From the NCBI GenBank assembly GCA_019694395.1, contig JAIBCC010000020.1, forward strand, positions 52,539-116,538: a stretch of 64,000 nucleotides of DNA, in the 5' to 3' direction. A model generated the notes under the pieces. That model was not told the DNA's origin and did no database searches. It saw nothing but the letters and a program-made list of their open reading frames with translations. This DNA is from Pyrinomonadaceae bacterium. Lineage in GTDB: Bacteria; Acidobacteriota; Blastocatellia; Pyrinomonadales; Pyrinomonadaceae. This document shows positions 22,057 through 31,432 of this stretch, piece by piece. The translations under genes and the position numbers were made by a program. How positions within the stretch are numbered: position 1 is the stretch's first letter; each line of letters starts with the position of its first letter.

Positions 22057-22449
22057 TTACCAACGATCTCCGCCACCGTAACCACCACGACCGCCACCGC
22101 CGCCGCGATTTCCACCACGACCGCCACCGCCGCCGTAGCCGCCACGACCGCCGCCGCCGCCGCGATTTCCACCGCCGCCGCGATTTCCGCCGCCGCCTTC
22201 TTCACGTGGGCGAGCTTCGTTGACTACCATATTGCGTCCGTCATATTCAGAGCCGTTAAATTGTGCAATTGCTGCGGTTGCTTCGTCTTCTGAAGCCATT
22301 TCAACAAATCCGAATCCGCGTGAACGTCCGGTTTCTCTGTCTTGAACTACGTTTGCAGATTCAACGGTTCCGGCTTGACCAAAATGTTCAAAGAGATCAT
22401 CGCTCGAAACACGGAACGACAAATTTCCAACGTATAGTTTTGTGCTCAT
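22057..22449 (-). CDS. RNA-binding protein, single RRM plus glycine-rich tail
   Basis: A 130-residue protein with one RNA recognition motif: RNP2 LYVGNL at 5-10 and RNP1 RGFGFVEM at 44-51. From residue 85 the tail is almost entirely Gly/Arg with Tyr and Asn, like eukaryotic and cyanobacterial glycine-rich RNA-binding proteins, which are often cold-induced RNA chaperones. The tail is encoded by a short GC-rich repetitive stretch (about 22070-22200) that stands out in this AT-rich region. The gene has its own terminator and a long 5' region, consistent with post-transcriptional control, although I see no specific cold-shock element. Confidence 0.92.
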   Translation of the reverse strand: MSTKLYVGNLSFRVSSDDLFEHFGQAGTVESANVVQDRETGRSRGFGFVEMASEDEATAAIAQFNGSEYDGRNMVVNEARPREEGGGGNRGGGGNRGGGGGRGGYGGGGGRGGNRGGGGGRGGYGGGDRW

Positions 22450-22853
22450 TTTTTTCCTTATTTATTTAACGAAAGAAGCAATAGACAGGCTAAAAACAAT
22501 TTGCTGAAAGAAAAATTTGCGAGATGCCATTTTCGTCCAAATGCGACGCGCCCGACTTGTCACGATAAAACTTAAAAACGAGACAGCTTCATATATCCTA
22601 ACCAACTCTCCAACCGAACCCAAACCGTCGCTTTCTTAATAACTCGTGAACGGACGCATCTCCTTAGACACTCTTGAGAGCAAAACCTCAAGTAGTTTGC
22701 ACGTTTTCACGAATTAAAGCAAGTATTTTTGAAAAATTCGGAATAAAAGCGCAAAATAAAGAAATTATTGTCAAAACAATATGCGATTTTTTGAATCTAA
22801 TGTTCGCTATGAGGCGAATACAAAACTACAAACAAAACGAACAAAGGGAAGTT
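22450..22853. other. Divergent intergenic region (RRM gene / ribA)
   Basis: About 400 bp between divergent starts. It presumably holds both promoters and a long leader for the RRM gene. A weak hairpin (CTTGAG 22673-22678 / CTCAAG 22687-22692) is the only structure noted. The conserved FMN-riboswitch core expected before some riboflavin genes is not seen. Confidence 0.5.
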
Positions 22854-23510
22854 ATGATTAAAGACACGACAAAAGTTACTACTTATTCATTTACCAAAAT
22901 ATTTCCAGCCGCCAAATCAGTCGAAAAAGTTGCCGAAGCGCGGTTGCCGACCGAATTCGGTGAGTTTCGCATTGCCGGATATAAATCTTTGACCAGTAAT
23001 GAGGAATTCGTTTGTGTTTTCAAAGGCGAATTCAATGAAAATGTAGCCGTTCCTGTTCGCATTCATTCACAATGTCTGACCGGGGACGTTTTTCATTCCA
23101 TCAAATGCGATTGCGGTCCGCAGCTTCAATGGGCGATGGAAACCATTGAAAAAGAAGGACGCGGCGCAATTGTTTATCAACATCAGGAAGGACGCGGCAT
23201 CGGAATCATTAACAAAATTCGGGCGTATGCTTTGCAGGATGAAGGCGCAGATACCATCGAAGCGAATTTACGCTTAGGATTGGATGTTGACCTTCGGGAA
23301 TATGAGCAATGCGTGGAGATTTTGAAGGATTTAGGCATCAAGAAAATCAAAGCAATGTCCAACAATCCTGATAAACTGAGAGCAATGCGAAAGGGCGGTT
23401 TGGAAATTGTTGAGCGTCTGCCGATTGAATTTAAGCCATCAAAAGACACGCAAAAATATTTAAAAGTGAAAAAGATCCAAATGGGACATCTTTTGAATTT
23501 GGTGAGTTAA
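22854..23510 (+). CDS. ribA: GTP cyclohydrolase II (RibA)
   Basis: First committed step of riboflavin synthesis: GTP to 2,5-diamino-6-ribosylamino-pyrimidinone 5'-phosphate. Zinc ligands Cys74, Cys85 and Cys87 are present in [17 protein letters not shown], the catalytic QEGRGIG lies at 111-117, and [11 protein letters not shown] follows. I choose ATG 22854, preceded by AAAGGGAAG, giving 218 residues, close to stand-alone RibA; the extra 60 residues of the longer open frame from 22674 match nothing in the family. No DHBP synthase (RibB) domain is fused. It converges on mpl with a strong hairpin between them. Confidence 0.93.
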   Translation: MIKDTTKVTTYSFTKIFPAAKSVEKVAEARLPTEFGEFRIAGYKSLTSNEEFVCVFKGEFNENVAVPVRIHSQCLTGDVFHSIKCDCGPQLQWAMETIEKEGRGAIVYQHQEGRGIGIINKIRAYALQDEGADTIEANLRLGLDVDLREYEQCVEILKDLGIKKIKAMSNNPDKLRAMRKGGLEIVERLPIEFKPSKDTQKYLKVKKIQMGHLLNLVS

Positions 23511-23526
23511 GTAATTGAGAAAGGTA

Positions 23527-23585
23527 AAAATGAAAAAGTGAAAAAATTATTGAATAATCAAACAACTTTTTCACTTTTTCATTTT
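23527..23585. terminator. Long perfect inverted repeat between ribA and mpl
   Basis: A 19-bp perfect stem (23527-23545 with 23567-23585) of A-rich sequence around a 21-nt loop lies between convergent genes and can act in both directions. The arms have an internal period of about 8 bases (TGAAAAAG-like). Confidence 0.75.
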
Positions 23586-23599
23586 AAACATTTCCACTT

Positions 23600-25006
23600 T
23601 CAATCTTTCAAAACATCCAACAATTTATCGTGAATTCCGCCGAAACCGCCGTTTGACATTACCGCCACGACATCATTTTCTTTCATGATCGGTTTCAGAT
23701 GTTCGACAATCGCATCCGCATCAGGAAAAGAAAATGCGGGTTTTCCTTGCAATTCGATATCTTTAACCAACTCGTCAACATCCAAAACTTTTCCGAGTTC
23801 CGATGCTTTAGAAGTGTTGTAAACTCCGGCAATAATCACATAATCCGCGTAAGTAAAGGCTTTTGAATACGGTTCCTGAAAAACTGCCAGACGCGACGAC
23901 CACGAACGCGGTTCAAAAACAGCAATTAAGCGTTTGTCGTGGTATTTTTGCTGTAATGCTTTCAGAGTTTCCTCAACCGCAGTTGGATGATGCGCGAAAT
24001 CGTCAATCACGGTCACACCTTTTTCAATTCCGCGAACTTCCATTCGGCGTTTGACCGATTTGAAAGTGTTGAACGCTTCCTGAATTTGCTCTTTGGAAAT
24101 TCCCCACGCATCAGCTGCAATAATGACGGCAAGGCAGTTTTTGACGTTGAATTCACCGATCAAATGCGTTTCAAATTCGCCCCAATTATGTCCATCTTTG
24201 AAAACGGTGAAACGGGTTTTATCGCCCGAAAAATCAATGTATCGCGCTTGCCATTTGGCATCGTCCGAAGTCCCGAAGGTTTCAACGGTAGTGTGAATTC
24301 TACCGTGCATTTCTTCTAAAACTTCGCGCACCACCGGCGAATCAATTCCGCAAATCAAACGCCCGTTTCCCGGCACGAGATTCATCAGACGCGAAAATTG
24401 AAATTTGATTTCGTGCAAATCGCGGTAAATATCAGCGTGGTCAAATTCGATGTTATTAACGATGGCAATTTCGGGCAAATAGTGCATAAATTTCGGCTTT
24501 TTATCAAAATAAGCTGTATCGTATTCATCGCCTTCGATGACAAAATGATTGCTGTCCGTCACACGAAAACTCTGCCCGAAATTTTGCACAATTCCGCCGA
24601 CTAGAAACGAAGGATTTAGTCCTCCAACCTCGGCAACCCAAGTCGCAATGCTCGTTGTTGTAGTTTTTCCGTGCGTTCCCGCAACAACCAAACTCCGCCG
24701 CCCGCGAATGAATTCTTCTTTAACGATTTCCGCCTGCGAACGATACAAATATTTGCGGTTCAAGATTTCTTCCAGTTCGGGATTTCCGCGCGAAATCGCA
24801 TTTCCGACAATCGTGCAATCCGCGCCGACATCAGCATTTTCCGCTTTGTAGCCGGTCAAAATCTCAATTCCCAATTCCTCAAGTTGAGTGGACATCGGCG
24901 GATAAACATTTTGATCCGAACCTGTAACCTTATGTCCGCGTGCCTGCAACATTCCCGCGAGACTCGCCATCGCCGTCCCGCATATTCCGATTAAGTGATA
25001 GTGCAT
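23600..25006 (-). CDS. mpl: UDP-MurNAc:L-alanyl-gamma-D-glutamyl-meso-DAP ligase (Mpl)
   Basis: Cytosolic Mur-ligase-family enzyme that joins recycled murein tripeptide to UDP-N-acetylmuramate. The N-terminal nucleotide-binding motif is HLIGICGTAMASLAG (4-18), the ATP P-loop AGTHGKTTTT is at 109-118, and IEGDEYDTAYFDKKPKF and NNIEFDHADIY match Mpl better than MurC. 468 residues fits. The meso-DAP peptide implies a normal Gram-negative peptidoglycan. It is monocistronic and converges on ribA. Confidence 0.92.
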   Translation of the reverse strand: MHYHLIGICGTAMASLAGMLQARGHKVTGSDQNVYPPMSTQLEELGIEILTGYKAENADVGADCTIVGNAISRGNPELEEILNRKYLYRSQAEIVKEEFIRGRRSLVVAGTHGKTTTTSIATWVAEVGGLNPSFLVGGIVQNFGQSFRVTDSNHFVIEGDEYDTAYFDKKPKFMHYLPEIAIVNNIEFDHADIYRDLHEIKFQFSRLMNLVPGNGRLICGIDSPVVREVLEEMHGRIHTTVETFGTSDDAKWQARYIDFSGDKTRFTVFKDGHNWGEFETHLIGEFNVKNCLAVIIAADAWGISKEQIQEAFNTFKSVKRRMEVRGIEKGVTVIDDFAHHPTAVEETLKALQQKYHDKRLIAVFEPRSWSSRLAVFQEPYSKAFTYADYVIIAGVYNTSKASELGKVLDVDELVKDIELQGKPAFSFPDADAIVEHLKPIMKENDVVAVMSNGGFGGIHDKLLDVLKD

Positions 25007-25318
25007 AAAGAGATATTTTTTTTATTGGAGTGTTTTTAATGAACTTCCTAAAACATTCTATCATTCAAAGAAATTTCGCCAAAACACGTCACCAAACATC
25101 TATGAAACCCACTTATTTATTGATTTTTGAGATTAAGAATTTAATAGAATCAGACTTTCTAAAATACAAAAAAACAAAATTTTGCTCTGTGTTAATAAAT
25201 ATCGCAAACTCTTTCTCAAAACTTTTGCACGGCTACTTTACAAAAGTCCCGGTGTCAAAGATAATTTTAATCCTAAACAGGTTTCAATAAACAAAAGAAA
25301 TTAAAAGGAGCAAACGGA
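25007..25318. other. Intergenic region upstream of GH1 glucosidase
   Basis: 312 bp between divergent genes. An 86-codon open frame (25030-25290) has no ribosome-binding site and unlikely composition. I see no structured RNA or repeat. AAAGGAGC at about 25306-25313 is the ribosome-binding site of the next gene. Confidence 0.5.
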
Positions 25319-26794
25319 ATGAAAGTTTCGCGGCGGGATTTTGCCAAAATCATTGGTGCAGGTGCACTCGGTGCAACAACCTTGACGGGTGCAGAGGCTA
25401 AGGAATCGAATGAATCAAACTTAGAAAAAGATTCTGCAATCCAAACTAAAAAAAGGACTTTTCCGAACGGCTTTTTGTGGGGCAGTGCAACAGCTTCATA
25501 TCAGGTTGAAGGCGCATTTAATGAAGACGGAAGAACACCTTCAATTTGGGACACTTTTTCCAAGATGCCCGGAAAAACCGTCAACGGCGCAACCGGCGAT
25601 GTCTCGACTGATCATTATCACCGCTATCAGGGCGATGTCCAATTAATGAAGGCTCTCGGCGTAAAAACCTACCGTTTTTCAATTTCGTGGTCGCGCGTTT
25701 TTCCTGACGGCACGGGTAAACCAAATCCGAAAGGTTTGGATTTTTACAATAAATTGCTTGATGAACTTTTGAAAAATGGAATTCAGCCTTTTGCAACGCT
25801 TTATCATTGGGATTTGCCGCAAATTTTGCAGGACAAAAACGGCGGTTGGGAATCGCGCGACACTTCCGAAGCCTTTGCCAATTATGCAGGTTATGTCGCA
25901 GAAAAATTATCGGATAAGATCAATCATTTTTTCACCATCAATGAATTCGGTGCATTTGTCGAGCTCGGTTACAGGATCGGAATTCACGCTCCAGGATTGA
26001 AATTACCGGCTGGCAGATTTAATCAAACTCGTCATCACGCCGTTCTCGGTCACGGTTTGGCTGTTCAGGCAATTCGCGCCAAAGCCAAAAAAGGAACAAA
26101 GATCGGTCTGGCAGAAAATATGGCGATTTGCTGTCCGGTCATTGAAACTGCCGAACATATCAAAGCCGCCGAAGAAGCTACACGACAGTTGAACGCACAA
26201 TATATGACCGTCATTCAGGAAGGTAAATACACCGATCTCTATCTGGCGAATACGGGTAAAGACGCGCCGAAATATACCGATGCCGATCTGAAAACTATTT
26301 CGAGTCCGCTCGATTTTGTCGGTATCAATATTTACACGCCGACTTATATTCGCGCTGATGGCTCAAAACAAGGTTTTGCAGTTGTTCCGCATCCCGCTTC
26401 GTATCCGCACATGGCTTCGCAATGGCTGACAGTTGGACCTGAAGCACTCTATTGGGGTCCGCGCAATGTCAATAAACTATGGGGCGAAGATGAAATTTAC
26501 ATCACTGAAAACGGCTGTTCATCGTCTGATATTCCTGCCGCCGACGGAAAAGTTTACGATACCGACCGCGTAATGTATCTCAGAAATTATCTCTCGCATC
26601 TCCAACGCGCAACCGAAGACGGAGTTCCCATCAAAGGTTATTTCTTATGGAGTCTGATGGATAATTTTGAATGGGCTGACGGCTACACGAATCGTTTCGG
26701 TCTCCATTATGTTGATTATCCAACCCAAAAACGCACACCGAAACTGAGTGCAGATTTTTACAAAGAAGTTATTAAAGAGAATCGGGTAGTTTAG
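25319..26794 (+). CDS. Tat-exported GH1 beta-glucosidase
   Basis: Retaining beta-glycosidase of family GH1. The N-terminus carries a twin-arginine signal (SRRDFAKIIGAGALGATTLTG), so the folded enzyme is exported. The GH1 domain starts near residue 43 (FPNGFLWGSATASYQVEGA). The acid/base Glu209 is in TINEF (usually TxNEP), and the nucleophile Glu397 in YITENGCSS. FEWADGYTNRFGLHYVDY is the conserved C-terminal aglycone-site block. 491 residues is normal once the signal is removed. Likely substrates are cellobiose-like beta-glucosides. It is followed by its own strong terminator. Confidence 0.94.
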   Translation: MKVSRRDFAKIIGAGALGATTLTGAEAKESNESNLEKDSAIQTKKRTFPNGFLWGSATASYQVEGAFNEDGRTPSIWDTFSKMPGKTVNGATGDVSTDHYHRYQGDVQLMKALGVKTYRFSISWSRVFPDGTGKPNPKGLDFYNKLLDELLKNGIQPFATLYHWDLPQILQDKNGGWESRDTSEAFANYAGYVAEKLSDKINHFFTINEFGAFVELGYRIGIHAPGLKLPAGRFNQTRHHAVLGHGLAVQAIRAKAKKGTKIGLAENMAICCPVIETAEHIKAAEEATRQLNAQYMTVIQEGKYTDLYLANTGKDAPKYTDADLKTISSPLDFVGINIYTPTYIRADGSKQGFAVVPHPASYPHMASQWLTVGPEALYWGPRNVNKLWGEDEIYITENGCSSSDIPAADGKVYDTDRVMYLRNYLSHLQRATEDGVPIKGYFLWSLMDNFEWADGYTNRFGLHYVDYPTQKRTPKLSADFYKEVIKENRVV

Positions 26795-26820
26795 AGTTAA
26801 GTATTTTGATATGAATAGAT

Positions 26821-26850
26821 AAAGGCGGAAACTTGCGGGTTTCCGCCTTT
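26821..26850 (+). terminator. Intrinsic terminator after GH1 gene
   Basis: AAAGGCGGAAAC / GTTTCCGCCTTT perfect 12-bp stem with a 6-nt loop, followed by TTACTTTATTT. Confidence 0.9.
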
Positions 26851-26923
26851 TTACTTTATTTGGTTAAGTTCATTGATAAATAATGCGATTTTTAGCTATC
26901 AATTTTTAGGATTTGATAGTTTT

Positions 26924-28096
26924 CTACTTCCAGGCATCTTGCATTAGTTGATAACCCATTGGATCGAATTGCTTTAGATCTTCTCTGTTAAAAGGATAAA
27001 AATCATTTTTACCGAAATATGCCTCAGACAATTCGGCAAAATATTCGGTTTTGTTGTTTAAAGCATAATGCCGCTGTTTTCCGCCTCTGATATATGGAAC
27101 GCTTTCGTATTTTTTGCTTGAAACGGCGTTTTCATAGGCTTGAACGATTTGGTTCTGAATCTCACTAAGATATAAATCCTCATAAGCGTGAGCTAATTCG
27201 TGCAAAACCATAAAAGGCTGATCCACTTGCCAATCAATAAAATGCCGGATGTTCTGAATCTCAATGGATTTTTCCATTTCGGGCGTATAACCGTTACTGA
27301 TTAACCATTCTTTAGAAGGATGATATGCCATTCCTCCGGTAGTTTCTTTATATTGCATCCAAAAAGCTACTTTCTTTAGTTTTTCCAAATGTTTTGACGG
27401 AAGTGTTTTTGTGATCAATTGCAGCCTGTCGGCAAGAATCGTTAAGGCTTCTTTGGTTTCTTCATTTTCAGCCGAAATCGGATTTATCATTATTCTGAAT
27501 CCTGACAAAGAAATTTGCCTGAACTTTTGAACTGAAACAGATGTCGCATCAGTATTTATTGAGATTGTTGAACCGGGCGCAGTATTTGTGATCTTCCAAA
27601 ATTGTCCTGAAACATTATCTGTATCTGCCAGTTTTAACTTATTATTTGTGCCGTCATTTACAATATCAAGCGATTTTCCTTCGCCTAACCATTTGGTCGT
27701 TAAACGATAAAAGCCGTTTCCGACCAAGGTGATTTTCCAGAATTGTCCCGAAGCGTTGCTTGTTGCGGCTAATTGTAATTTGTCATTAGTTCCGTCATTG
27801 ACTACATCCAAAGATTTATTTTCACCTTGCCATTGCGTAGTTAGTCGGTAATAACCGTTGCCAAGAGATGTAATTTTCCAGAATTGCCCCGAAGCATTGG
27901 CTGTATTGGCTAAATGCAATTTATTATTTACACCATCATTAATGACATCCAAAGATTTCCCTTCGCCTTGCCATTGGCTTGTCAGCCGATAGTATCCGCT
28001 ATTAAATGACTGCGAATACAGAGTCTGGGTAAATAGTAACAACAAAAAAAGCAGTTGAATTTTTGATTTTTGATTTTTGATTTTTGATTTTTTCAT
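26924..28096 (-). CDS. Secreted protein: three ricin-like repeats plus HExxH metallopeptidase domain
   Basis: A 390-residue exported protein. A hydrophobic signal segment follows an unusually Lys/Ser-rich start (MKKSKIKNQKSKIQLL). Three tandem repeats of about 48 residues (about 33-80, 81-128, 129-176) share G-(Y/F)YRLT...W-x-GE-x-KSLD-(V/I)-NDG...SGQFWKIT, a beta-trefoil (RICIN-like) carbohydrate-binding pattern. The C-terminal domain carries HELAH at 299-303 and EYFAELSEAYFG at 353-364, whose glutamates could supply the third zinc ligand. I infer a glycan-targeted secreted zinc protease. Codons 3-12 consist of four TTTTTGA heptamers (minus-strand complement), so gain or loss of a unit would shift the frame right after the start. 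Confidence 0.75.
   Translation of the reverse strand: MKKSKIKNQKSKIQLLFLLLLFTQTLYSQSFNSGYYRLTSQWQGEGKSLDVINDGVNNKLHLANTANASGQFWKITSLGNGYYRLTTQWQGENKSLDVVNDGTNDKLQLAATSNASGQFWKITLVGNGFYRLTTKWLGEGKSLDIVNDGTNNKLKLADTDNVSGQFWKITNTAPGSTISINTDATSVSVQKFRQISLSGFRIMINPISAENEETKEALTILADRLQLITKTLPSKHLEKLKKVAFWMQYKETTGGMAYHPSKEWLISNGYTPEMEKSIEIQNIRHFIDWQVDQPFMVLHELAHAYEDLYLSEIQNQIVQAYENAVSSKKYESVPYIRGGKQRHYALNNKTEYFAELSEAYFGKNDFYPFNREDLKQFDPMGYQLMQDAWK
28060..28087 (-). repeat. Perfect heptamer array (TTTTTGA)x4 at a gene start
   Basis: Four perfect tandem copies of TTTTTGA on the plus strand, followed by a T run into the start codon (28094-28096 complement). The array encodes the Lys/Ser-rich N-terminus of the ricin-like/HExxH protein. 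It is a candidate slipped-strand contingency tract. Confidence 0.9.
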
Positions 28097-28119
28097 TATT
28101 ATTTGAATTTTCAGCCAAA

Positions 28120-28395
28120 TTATTTTTTCACAATCTCAATTACAATTCCGCCGAAACGATGCTCGTTGGCAAAACATTTTTTGCCGTCTATGTAGCAAAG
28201 TTGACGATCATATTTTGCACCGTTATCCAGATAAAACGCTCGTAAGCCGCCCGATAAACTTTCATTCGAGAATTTTATGCGGCGACCGTAGGCATCAGAT
28301 GTTTTATTAGCACATTTTTCGCAAACCTGATTCGGAAAACGCTCCCAATGCGGAACTTCGGCAGAACAGATCGGGCAGCTATGAATCTCAGTCAT
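28120..28395 (-). CDS. Small zinc-ribbon protein
   Basis: A 91-residue soluble protein with an N-terminal four-cysteine zinc site (CPIC...CEKC, about residues 7-37) and no other motif I recognise. The C-terminal half (FYLDNGAKYDRQLCYIDGKKCFANEHRFGGIVIEIV) looks like a compact beta fold. It lies 23 bp upstream of the ricin-like/HExxH gene on the same strand and could be co-transcribed with it. Function unknown. Confidence 0.6.
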   Translation of the reverse strand: MTEIHSCPICSAEVPHWERFPNQVCEKCANKTSDAYGRRIKFSNESLSGGLRAFYLDNGAKYDRQLCYIDGKKCFANEHRFGGIVIEIVKK

Positions 28396-28557
28396 TTACT
28401 TATTCTTTACAAATAAAGTGCTTTTGTAAATCAGTTCTTTACATTTCTCCCACAAAACTTTACGACTCTCTAACGAATCTTGACGGCACAAGCCTTTTTT
28501 AAAAGGTAATCTTTAGAACAGGTTTTATAAATACTTTCTTTTAATAAGGTTCAGTTT

Positions 28558-31359
28558 ATGTTTAATACTAAGTCATTATATCTACTAATCGCGGCGATCT
28601 TATGCGTCGGAATTTTAGCAAATTTAAGTTTTGCCCAAGAGCCGACAGCGACCCTGCGCGGACAAATTGTTGACCAGCAAAACGCAATAATTGTCGGTGT
28701 AACAGTCGAAGCTGTTAGTGCTAACGGGCAATCCAAAACTGCTGTGACGGACAGCAACGGGGAATTTGTTTTCAAAAATCTGATTCCCGGAAAATATACG
28801 ATTCACGCTAATCAAACAGGATTCGGCAAATTTGAAAAAAGTGATGTCGAAGTTAAGGCAGATTCAAAAGAGCCTTTAAAGATTACGCTTGAGGTTGAAA
28901 TTACAGAACAAGTTGTTAATGTTGCCGATGAATCGCCGATCAACACCAACCCGGAAGATAATGTTGGTTCGCTTACCATCAAAGGTGATGGGCTTGATGC
29001 GTTACCTGATAACCCGGATGAACTAGAAGCGGCGTTAAAAGCAATGGCTGGACCAGGCGCCGGACCTGACGGCGGTCAAATCATCATTGACGGAACAACC
29101 GGCGGCAGTATGCCCTCAAAGGCAAATATTCGTGAAATTCGTATCAATTCCAATCCGTTTTCGGCTGAATACGATAAAGTCGGTTTCGGACGTATCGAAA
29201 TTTTTACCAAACCGGGTTCAGATAAATTCCACGGACAAGCAAATTTTAATTTCAATGATGAGAGTATGAACTCGCGCAATCCGTTTGCAGGAAATCGCGC
29301 TCCTTATCAATCACGAAGCTATGGCGCAAATTTGAGTGGTCCGATTTCTAAAAAAGCTTCATTTTTTGTAGATTTTGACCGTCGTGCAATTGACGATCTA
29401 GCAGTTATTAACGCTAACATTTTAGATTCAAATCTGAATATCGTTCCATTTTCACAATCTGTTCAAACTCCGTTGGTTCGCACCAGTTTCAGTCCGCGAA
29501 TTGATTATCAGCTCAATGATTTCAATACTCTAACTGCTCGTTACAGTTTTTCTAAAACCAGCGACCAAAACAACGGAATCGGCGGATTTTCATTGGCTTC
29601 GCGTGCCTACAACAGCAATTCGACAGAACAAAATTTACAATTGACCGAAACTGCGGTCATCAACAAATCAATCATTAACGAGACTCGTTTTCAGTTTGTC
29701 TCGCGTAATTCAAATAATACCGGCGGAGATTCGACCTCACCGACAATTCAAGTTCTTGATGCGTTTACTTCAGGCGGTTCGGGAATCGGCGCATCATCAA
29801 ATAACACAAAACGTTGGGAGCTTTCCAACAATACTTCGTGGACAATTGGACAACATAGCTTGAAAGTCGGTGCACGTCTGCGCGGAGTTTCGATCAATGA
29901 TGTTTCGGAAAATAACTTTGCCGGAACTTATACCTTTACTTCGCTTGACCAATACCGCAATGTTTTGCTCGGCGTGCCGGGTGTAACTCCAACCCAATTT
30001 ACGCTGACCGCCGGAAATTCACAGGCAAAGATCAGCCAGATTGATTTCGGTGCATTTGCTCAGGATGATTGGCGCATTCGTCCGAATCTGACTTTGAATT
30101 TCGGTTTAAGATACGAAGCCCAATCAAACGTTTCAAATAACAAAAATTTTGCTCCGCGTTTCGGTTTTGCCTGGTCACCTGATTATGCCAACGGCAGAAA
30201 CGGAAAAACAGTTATTCGCGGCGGATTCGGAATTTTCTACGACCGAATTAACGAAAGTCTTTCGCTCAGAGCAGAACGCTATGATGGCAATAATTTACAA
30301 AGTTTTATCGTAACCGATCCGGCTTTGTTGTCACTTTATCCGAACATTCCGTCAGTTAATACTTTGCTGGCTTTTGCCAATACCCAAAATACTTATCGTT
30401 TGGCTGATAACATTCGTTCGCCTTACATCGCGCAAACCAACATCGGAGTTGAACGATTATTGCCGCTAAAACTTTCATTAGCAGTTAATTACGTCAATAC
30501 TCGCGGTTTCAATCAACTTCGTATTCGCAACGTCAATGCTCCGCTGAACGGAGTTCGTCCGTTAGGCGAGGTCGGTAATATTTTTGAATACGAATCAAAC
30601 GGTAAATCTCAGCAAAATCAATTAATGGTTAATTTACGAAGCAATTTCAGCCGCAAATACAATGTTTTTGCGATGTATATGCTCGGAAGCGCAGACAGTG
30701 ACACGGACGGTTCAGGTTCATTTCCGGCTAATCAATATGATTTAAGCGGTGAATATGGACGTTCTGCACTTGATACCCGTCATCGCTTTACGGTTGGCGG
30801 CAATGTGATGATGCCTTTCGGTTTTAACCTGAGTCCGTTCGTAATTTTCTCGTCAGGTAAACCGTTCAATATCACAACGGGATTGGATACCAACGGTGAC
30901 TCGCTATTTACCGAACGTCCGACTTACGTTCAATTAAATGCCAAATGCAATGCGCTTGGCTTGACCAATTCATTCTGCGACATCAATGGTGTTTCGGATG
31001 TTAATGCAATTATTCCGCGCAACTACGGAACAGGACCAAGCTTTGCTACGGTCAATGTTCGTTTGAGCAAAACCTTCGGTTTCGGCGGCGAAGCTAACGG
31101 CGGCGGAAATCAAATGGGCGGCGGAATGCGCGGCGGTGGTTTTTCAACCGCTAAAAAATACAATCTGACGTTTTCGTTGAATGCTCAAAATCTTTTCAAT
31201 AACGTCAATGCCGGAAATCCGATCGGCAACCTGAGTTCAAGACTTTTCGGACAATCAAATTCAATTGCCGGAGGTTTTGGATTCGGACCAGCAGGTTCAA
31301 GTTCGAGTTCATCAGCCTTTAACCGCAAAATCGAGGCGCAGATCAGATTTAGTTTCTAG
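28558..31359 (+). CDS. Oar-type TonB-dependent outer-membrane receptor
   Basis: A 933-residue outer-membrane protein. Signal peptide to about residue 28; carboxypeptidase-regulatory-like beta-sandwich about 30-115 (ATLRGQIVDQQNAIIVGVTVEA...GEFVFKNLIPGKYTI); plug region with IIIDGTTGGSMPSKANIREIRINSNPFSAEYDKVGFGRIEIFTK given here only in part; then a long beta-barrel ending in IRFSF, the C-terminal Phe typical of outer-membrane barrels. A Gly/Met-rich insert (GGGNQMGGGMRGGGF) interrupts the penultimate strands. This family is greatly expanded in Acidobacteriota, with mostly unknown substrates. Start ATG 28558 has AAGG upstream. Confidence 0.88.
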   Translation: MFNTKSLYLLIAAILCVGILANLSFAQEPTATLRGQIVDQQNAIIVGVTVEAVSANGQSKTAVTDSNGEFVFKNLIPGKYTIHANQTGFGKFEKSDVEVKADSKEPLKITLEVEITEQVVNVADESPINTNPEDNVGSLTIKGDGLDALPDNPDELEAALKAMAGPGAGPDGGQIIIDGTTGGSMPSKANIREIRINSNPFSAEYDKVGFGRIEIFTKPGSDKFHGQANFNFNDESMNSRNPFAGNRAPYQSRSYGANLSGPISKKASFFVDFDRRAIDDLAVINANILDSNLNIVPFSQSVQTPLVRTSFSPRIDYQLNDFNTLTARYSFSKTSDQNNGIGGFSLASRAYNSNSTEQNLQLTETAVINKSIINETRFQFVSRNSNNTGGDSTSPTIQVLDAFTSGGSGIGASSNNTKRWELSNNTSWTIGQHSLKVGARLRGVSINDVSENNFAGTYTFTSLDQYRNVLLGVPGVTPTQFTLTAGNSQAKISQIDFGAFAQDDWRIRPNLTLNFGLRYEAQSNVSNNKNFAPRFGFAWSPDYANGRNGKTVIRGGFGIFYDRINESLSLRAERYDGNNLQSFIVTDPALLSLYPNIPSVNTLLAFANTQNTYRLADNIRSPYIAQTNIGVERLLPLKLSLAVNYVNTRGFNQLRIRNVNAPLNGVRPLGEVGNIFEYESNGKSQQNQLMVNLRSNFSRKYNVFAMYMLGSADSDTDGSGSFPANQYDLSGEYGRSALDTRHRFTVGGNVMMPFGFNLSPFVIFSSGKPFNITTGLDTNGDSLFTERPTYVQLNAKCNALGLTNSFCDINGVSDVNAIIPRNYGTGPSFATVNVRLSKTFGFGGEANGGGNQMGGGMRGGGFSTAKKYNLTFSLNAQNLFNNVNAGNPIGNLSSRLFGQSNSIAGGFGFGPAGSSSSSSAFNRKIEAQIRFSF

Positions 31360-31401
31360 CATACACTCACTGCTCTCCTGATAACTCACTACAAACTGAC
31401 A

Positions 31402-31432
31402 ACGAAGCGAATTTTGACAGAGTTCGCTTCGT
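31402..31432 (+). terminator. Intrinsic terminator between the two receptor genes
   Basis: ACGAAGCGAA / TTCGCTTCGT perfect 10-bp stem, then CTTTTTTT. The two receptors are therefore probably separate transcripts. Confidence 0.9.

Noticed and set aside
22674..22853. 60-residue N-terminal extension of RibA
   Set aside because: No homology to the family, while ATG 22854 has a good ribosome-binding site and gives the normal length.
22450..22853. FMN riboswitch upstream of ribA
   Set aside because: The conserved FMN-element core sequences were looked for and not seen.
25030..25290. 86-codon open frame upstream of the GH1 gene
   Set aside because: No ribosome-binding site, AT-driven amino-acid composition, no recognisable motif; more likely untranslated.
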